Assembly (NCBI GenBank): GCA_024803745.1
Contig: JANJXV010000024.1
Span: 8,650,106 to 8,714,105 of the forward strand
DNA from: Megascapheus bottae
Taxonomy: Eukaryota > Chordata > Mammalia > Rodentia > Geomyidae
Direction of reading: 5' to 3'
DNA: 64,000 nucleotides
Shown here: positions 58,168-64,000 of the stretch, one piece after another
How positions within the stretch are numbered: the stretch's first letter is position 1
Layout: every line of letters begins with the position of its first letter
Position numbers and translations under genes: made by a program
Notes under the pieces: model-generated
What the model was told of the DNA's origin: nothing
The model's database searches: none
What the model saw: the letters and a program-made list of their open reading frames with translations, nothing else

Positions 58168-58413
58168 AGGGCTGACATGGCATTTCAGATTGGAGGCTGT
58201 AATCCTGGCTACTCAGGAGGTTGAGATCTGAGGATCAAAGTTCAAAGCCAGCCTGGGCACAAAAGCACCTGAGACTCTTATCTCCAATTAACCTATAGAA
58301 AATGGGAAGTGGGGCTTAACTCAAGGGTAGGGCAGTAGCCTTGAGCTGAAGAGCTCAGAGTCCAGGCCCAGAGTTCATGACCCATGACCCCCCCCCAAAA
58401 AAAAAAGAAAAGA
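58168..58413 (+). repeat. B1-Geo dimeric SINE
   Basis: GGCTGTAATCCTGGCTACTC, AGGAGGTTGAGATCTGAGGA, linker ACTCTTATCTCCAATTAACC, Geo half GTGGGGCTTAACTCAAGGGT, C-run then A-run at the end. Confidence 0.93.
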
Positions 58414-58941
58414 AAAAGAAAATGTCAACTTTGCTTATTTATCTTCCTTAGTTCTTTTGTTCTTTGAGTGTTTTGGCTATCATAGGAGATGTACAACAAT
58501 CATGTCTTTAAATTGTTTCAGAAAATAGAAGTGTAATAAATCCCATTTACCTGCCAGCAAATGAGACAGCCTGGGGCTAGGGAGCAAAGAAACAAAAGAA
58601 CAGCAGGAAGACACATTTCGTAGAAAGGAAGGTGGAAAGATGATGAAAACCTTTAGAGGATTTTATCCTCTCATTGTGAGGATAAGTCTTTCCCTCCTCT
58701 TGAATTAAACCTCAAGTCTCGCAAGACACAAATAAGACCTACACTTCACTCTCCCAAAGCGACTGGAGAGTGATCAACTTTTATTTTCCTCAGCAAAGGG
58801 TTTCACACATCCATAGCAAAATCCTTGTTTTGCTCAGAGAGAGGTGGATGCATTTCTCTATACCATTAGCTATTGGCCAGCTGAGTTTGGAAAACATACA
58901 GCTAATATGAATTGCAGGAATTTGGGAGGGGGCAGGTAGAG

Positions 58942-59204
58942 TTTTTTGTTGTTTTGTTTTTGCTTTTCTTTTCTCAGTAGTGAAGCTTGAATCTAGGACC
59001 TGCCTGCGCACTGTTCCTAAGCTTTTTCACTCAAGGCTAGTGCTCTACTATGTTGAGCAACAACTCCACTTCTGGTTTTCTGGTGGTTGATTGAAGGTAA
59101 AAGTCTCACAGACTTTCTCGCCTGGGCTGACTTCAAACTGTGATCTGCAGTTCTCAGCCTCCTGAACAGATAGGACTACAGGCATGAACCACCAGTGCCT
59201 GACT
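58942..59204 (-). repeat. B1-Geo dimeric SINE
   Basis: T-rich start, GCGCACTGTTCCTAAGCTTT, TTCTGGTTTTCTGGTGGTTG, CAGCCTCCTGAACAGATAGG and AGGCATGAACCACCAGTGCC on the plus strand. Confidence 0.9.
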
Positions 59205-60309
59205 GAATTGAAGGTGTTTAAGCTTATGACTGTAAGAACTGGTATATGCATCAAAGAGAATCAGAGAAATAAGTTATCTTCACTCTAAAGGAAACCTCTT
59301 ACAGAAATTTAAATCGTCTCTTTACAAGATTTGGATAAAAAGCATCTGAAGGATATTAGAAAGCAACTGATGACTTTTCATTTATATTTCTTAACCTAAC
59401 TTGCTGTACCTCTGTTGAGAGTTTTTAATATTTGATGACCTTTAGAATTCAATATTTGATGTATTAAAATTACAAATTATTTAATGCCACAAAACTTTTC
59501 AGCAGTACACCTTCATACTAACAATGAGAATTTAGCATAAAAACTACTCAAATTTATTAGTTCTTATACTGATTGGACTAACTCAAAAATCACATGGCTC
59601 AGTAGAAATTCTAGGTTCAGAATAAGAAGAGAAAGAAGTAAAATATTTTTCCATAGACTAAGTAGTACTTAGAATGAATTTAACTAAACCTAAACATAAA
59701 GTTATCATAGTCTACAAACTTGTTTATAAATTATAGGAAGGAATACATGCATCTAAACATCGTGGTGCTAAATGTAGATTGTGAAGTTTTCACTATGACT
59801 TTGATCGGATATTAGTTTTGACATCTACAAAACCTAAGGACTTATCTAGCTTCTGGGATTCCTCAACCATCAAGTAAAGCATGAGGATAAGTTGTTCGGA
59901 TCAACACGGATTTCCCCTGAATATTTCAGGGGAATATATACTGGGAAGTAAATGGACATAAAGAATAGATATTGAGTCTATTCATCTTACTTTTTAGATG
60001 TTTACTACAGCATCATATACACAAAGATATTTTAAAATGATTCTATATTAAAGTGACAACATTTTTAACTTACTACAATGGTTTAGAAGCAGGCTAAAAG
60101 TCACTTGTCTACAATATTGACAAAGGCTAGATGAATTAGGCTATGAAAACATACTAGGGATCGTTCTAGTGTAATCGTTGTTCCATTCTCAGGTGTGTTT
60201 TTCATGACCAAGTACGAAACTGTGCCTACAATTGAGGTAAAGTTGCCTCATTTCCTTGTATCCAATGATACCCTGAAGTTAGCTTAGGGACTGATACACC
60301 ATTTGCAAA

Positions 60310-60811
60310 GAAATGACAAAACCTGTAAAATATTTGGCCCCAAGAGACAAAAGGATACATATTTTCCCTTATGTATGGAAGCCAGATTTAGTTAAATACA
60401 TTGGGTAGTATGCAAATATATATAAATACAGTAACTAAAACATGGTAGATTTAAGGGAGAATTCAAATGGTGTATAATTCCTTAGAAAGGCAAAAGTCAA
60501 ACTTCAACAAAATACCAGGAAGTAGATACTCAAAAGGGGTGGGTGAGGTGGGGTCAACGGGAAAAGGCATGAACTCATGAAGAGGAGAAGAGGGGAGGAA
60601 ATGCAATAAAAAATTCAATATATATCCTACAAAATTAAGAAGAGTGAGGAAAGGAGTGGGTTTGGGAGAGAGGTGAAAATGTTGAAAGGATTGACCATTG
60701 ATCCAAATGCATTGTGTTCATAAGCTGCTTTGTTAAATAGTAACTCCTTTGTACAACTACTTAAAGATAATTTAAAATTGAAATCAATAAAAAAATTAAA
60801 AAGAAAGAAAG
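60310..60811 (+). mobile_element. L1-type 3' UTR, second L1 lineage
   Basis: CTTATGTATGGAAGCCAGAT, GAAGAGGAGAAGAGGGGAGG, GTTCATAAGCTGCTTTGTTA and CTTTGTACAACTACTTAAAG, with an A-rich end at 60,785-60,811. It is the most complete of four copies of this terminus (19.5, 23.4, 28.5-minus, 60.7 kb). Confidence 0.6.
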
Positions 60812-61746
60812 ATGGGTGCTATCCATTTTCCTTGTTCATTGGCACTCAGACGCTTCCAGCTCCCATGCTGTCCTGGTCTTAAGTCCTTGTTTCTGGTAAG
60901 GTAAAGAGACTTGTGGGAACACAGTTCCCACTGATGAAGCTTTGCTAAAAATTACAGCTACTTGCTCAAAGAAAAAGGTTAGCTTATATTTATAAAAATT
61001 ATGGCTTCTCTCCAGTAGATTCATTTTTCTCAGGATTAGGAAATTCAAGAATTTAAGGTGACAAGTGTCTACCTAATCTCTTGATGATGTTTCAAAATAA
61101 TATAAAATTTCACACCATTATTCTGCCCTTTCTTTTCCTCCCTGCCTTCCTCTGCAAGTATTTTTGATACTCCATAATAAATGATATGCTAAGATTTGAA
61201 AATAGAAAGATTGGAAAGAATAAAATTTGCCACCTTACCAAATACAGAATCTAGGAAGTAATCAGATATTAGGGATAAAAAAATAGCATGATCATTGTGT
61301 ACAAAACAGAGATGAGACAGCAAATAGTACAGGCTAATACAAGAAGATCAGCAGGTCCTCTGTCAAAGCTTGTTTCAAAAAAGTAGCTCACTAGCGGGGA
61401 AGAGGGAAGAAGATATTCTGTGTGGTGGCAACTACAGAAGCAAAAGCCTCAAGAGTGCATTATCTTTCTCAAGACCTACATTGAAGTACAGTGAGGGCAA
61501 TAGAGTATGGTTCAAGGAAAGAGGATGATCAAAGTGATGAGTAAAGTGTGCAAAGGCTGTGAAAACTTTTGTTCCCTCGGGGAAGTGTAGAAAGGCAGAA
61601 TCAGAGATGTGCTCAGTGTTGCCTTTATGGTACTGGTATGGATGGTGGAGGAGGAAAGAAGAGAAGCAAGACTTCAGGCAAGTGTCTGCCTTAGAAACAA
61701 AGTAATCCAGATGAGAAAGAAAACAGACTCAATTAAAGCAGTGTCA

Positions 61747-61826
61747 ATCTCCCTCTCCCTCTCTCCCTCTGTCTCCCTCAGTCTGTCTCTCATGTGCGCA
61801 CGTGCACACGCACGCGCGCTCACACG
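61747..61826 (+). repeat. Pyrimidine tract followed by alternating purine-pyrimidine tract
   Basis: TCTCCCTCTCCCTCTCTCCC-like repeats run into GTGCGCACGTGCACACGCAC and GCGCGCTCACACG, a potentially Z-DNA-forming stretch. Confidence 0.85.
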
Positions 61827-62106
61827 TAAGTCCCATCTCATGACAATCTCAGAAAAGAGGGAAGGAAGCAACAGAAGGGAACAGCCCTATTACAGATCCT
61901 CAGAAGCCTTCATCTGTCCATGCTTCAGGAAGATCCCAAGGAATTTTGACCAAACTGGAATTCCATGTAGTTCAAATCTTGGTCTGTATGGCCTATAGGC
62001 AAAGTTGTCAACATCTCATGGCACTGCAATTTATTGAAAGTCAATGATAGTGGAATTAGGAAAAAGTTTAAAAAAGAAAAGAAAAAATTAGGGAGATAAT
62101 AATCAA

Positions 62107-62110
<4 letters not shown>

Positions 62111-62164
<54 letters not shown>
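62111..62164 (+). repeat. (GA)n microsatellite
   Basis: About 27 perfect GA units. The opposite-strand Ser/Leu frame is an artefact. Confidence 0.98.
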
Positions 62165-62167
<3 letters not shown>

Positions 62168-62220
62168 AAAATAACAGAAAAATAAAAAGGAAAATTTAAA
62201 AAGAATGCTGTCCAGGTTTT

Positions 62221-63041
62221 TCACTACTACACTGTTGGTGGGGGTGCGAACTCGTTCAACCACTATGGAAAGCAGTATGGCAGTGCCTCAAAAGACTAAA
62301 CAGAGCTCCCCTATGACCCAGCAATTCCACTAGTAGGCATTTAGCCAATTGTCCAGAAACAAGGACATACTAAATCCACTAGCACAACGAGGTTCATTGC
62401 AGCACTATTTACCATAGCAAAGATATGGAACCAGCCCAGATGTTCCTCAGTTGATGAGTGGATCAACAAGATGTGGTATTTGTACACAATGGAATTCTAT
62501 GCTGCCATCAGAAAGAATGACATTGCCCCATTTGTTAGGAAATGGAAAGACTTAGAAAAAATCATATTAAGTGAAGTAGCCAGACTTAAAGGAACATAGG
62601 CTCAATGGTTTCCCTCATATTTCATAATCAGTAGAAACCTTGGGCTCTCCTAGCAAAGATTTGCAATGGAGCAAAACCTAGATACATAAGGCCATATAGT
62701 ATGACGCTAAATAAAAGGACCTCTAAGATATAGAAACAAAAGCCACATAATGAGTGATTGTTGTCCTTAATGTACTATGTTATCTCTCATCTCTTTTGCT
62801 CTCCCTTGGTTATCTCATATTGTTACAGTATCTCACTTTGTTATCTGATATATTGGATATATTTGTATTTGGTTATTTGAAATTGGATAGGGAAGGGGGG
62901 AAAACAAGATGAGGGGTGGAGGTGGGGGGAGGGAAATGGGGACCAAGACATGAGAAAGGGTATCAATGTATGTGAATTAATTCACCTTCTATCTGGCAAA
63001 TATACTGTAACCATTCTATTAATTACAATAAAAATATATTT
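62221..63041 (+). mobile_element. 5'-truncated L1 (ORF2 C-terminus plus 3' UTR) with target duplication
   Basis: It begins TCACTACTACACTGTTGGTG, includes CTCCCCTATGACCCAGCAAT, CATTGCAGCACTATTTACCA and AACAAGATGTGGTATTTGTA, then the 3' UTR with AGGTGGGGGGAGGGAAATGG, ending ATTACAATAAAAATATATT. The flanks at 62,195-62,219 and 63,039-63,063 are a 25-bp repeat with one mismatch. Small deletions break the frame. Confidence 0.95.
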
Positions 63042-64000
63042 AAAAAGAATGCTATCCAGGTTTCTATATAGACAAATGTGTTTGCAATACTAATATCCAT
63101 AGAGAAAGGTCACTTGAATAGTTCAGAATAGGAGTACAAAAATCAGTTTAGAGATGAAATAGGCAACAGATAGATGACATGGTTTAGAGTTGCATGATAT
63201 TTCAGGTATAATTTGGACAATCAAAGAGTGCTGACAGTAGGGAATTGGATATAGGATTTGGTAGTTCCTAAACTTCTGACCTAGAATTTAGAACTGCAGT
63301 TAAAACCAAAGAGAAACTGGGATCAAAAAGAGGGTATGTAAGAAAAAGGGAGGGGGGATATGTAAATAAGATCAGGAAAACATTTGAAGTAGTATAATAC
63401 ACTTTTAAGAACAAATAAGCATCATAGAAGTAGAGTCATTAAATATCTTGGAGACCTTCATGCTTTTCTTCTGGATGGTTTGGCTTTTAATTGTTCAGAA
63501 AGACCAAGTTTATAAAAGGAAGTTGTTACCATGGAAACAGGATATTCAATCTCAAACGGGCAGTTTGACCACAAAAGGGTAATTACTGTAGGTTTTTCCC
63601 CCCTAATTGTGTGTTTTTATACTTTTCAATAATCAGATATTCTTTCAGTCAGAAATTTCCACTTTGTTAAGCTGCAGTGAGCCAAAGCAACAGTATTGCT
63701 GTCTCCAGCTGTTTCCCCAGGTTACTTTCCATGTGGGACACCTCAGACCCAGATATCCTGCAACTTTACTACTCTGCATTTTATCAGATTGTTGAACTCA
63801 TACAGTTCATGTAACCAGCCTAAATCTAAATAAAGGAAGTCACAGGGAAGATGTCTCTATCTTCTCTTCATGAACGAATCGCTCTAGTGAATAACATGCT
63901 AATTTCTTGTTCCTCGTTAATCTCTGTTCTAGGGTATAATAAAATCTACAGCTGTATCAGAAGAATAAGTAAGTCGAATTTGAATATATACATGCTATCA

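Larger units (their letters stand above)
42451..64000 (-). other. IQUB: IQUB intronic DNA (with the exons listed separately)
   Basis: This span holds the introns between the five recognised IQUB exons and the intron (or introns) upstream of 56,435. The introns are about 3.95, 4.59, 3.64 and 1.02 kb. They carry most of the SINE, L1 and LTR copies listed from 42.5 kb onward. Between 56,436 and 64,000 I found no further exon-like frame with convincing splice sites, so this is read as part of a long upstream intron. A short exon there could have been missed. Confidence 0.7.

Overview
The window is rodent nuclear DNA: AT-rich, gene-poor and full of retrotransposons. The most telling lineage marker is a dimeric SINE whose left half is tRNA-Ala/ID-like and whose right half is a distinct monomer. 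This architecture was described as IDL-Geo and reported as restricted to geomyoid rodents (kangaroo rats, pocket mice, pocket gophers). A second abundant SINE joins a 7SL/B1-like left half to the same right monomer. I therefore infer a heteromyid or geomyid rodent, without naming a species. LAYOUT: positions 1 to about 42,000 hold no gene I can support. They carry SINEs, L1 fragments of several ages, a solo LTR of ERV2/ERVK type with a 6-bp target duplication (17,371-17,706), microsatellites and unique AT-rich DNA. From 42,268 rightward the minus strand carries the 3' half of IQUB (IQ motif and ubiquitin-like domain protein, an axonemal radial-spoke component). Five consecutive coding exons with good splice sites are visible: 56,265-56,435, 55,067-55,243, 51,178-51,426, 46,404-46,589 and 42,268-42,450 (stop). 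All junctions are phase 0 and together they encode 321 residues. The N-terminal ubiquitin-like and IQ-motif exons are not recognised here and probably lie beyond 64,000. If synteny with human 7q31 holds, the gene-free left part is the IQUB to SLC13A1 intergenic region; that is inference. RETROTRANSPOSON HISTORY: inside the IQUB intron between 46.6 and 51.2 kb sits a GC-rich, broken, plus-strand retrocopy of an unrecognised gene, itself interrupted by an IDL-Geo SINE. Noteworthy insertions include a 5'-inverted (twin-primed) L1 at 5.5-6.6 kb and two independent L1 copies (32.3 kb, 62.2 kb) that begin at the same internal nucleotide. Two L1 3' pieces sit end to end, separated and flanked by three copies of one 17-bp sequence (29.1-29.6 kb). 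A 164-bp insert with a 10-bp target duplication lies inside a SINE (14.2 kb) and has a homologue at 7.6 kb. A 175-bp inverted repeat (25.6/27.4 kb) encloses 1.5 kb. No prokaryote-type system, CRISPR array, functional tRNA or rRNA gene was seen. Most open reading frames of 60-130 codons here are chance or lie in repeats.
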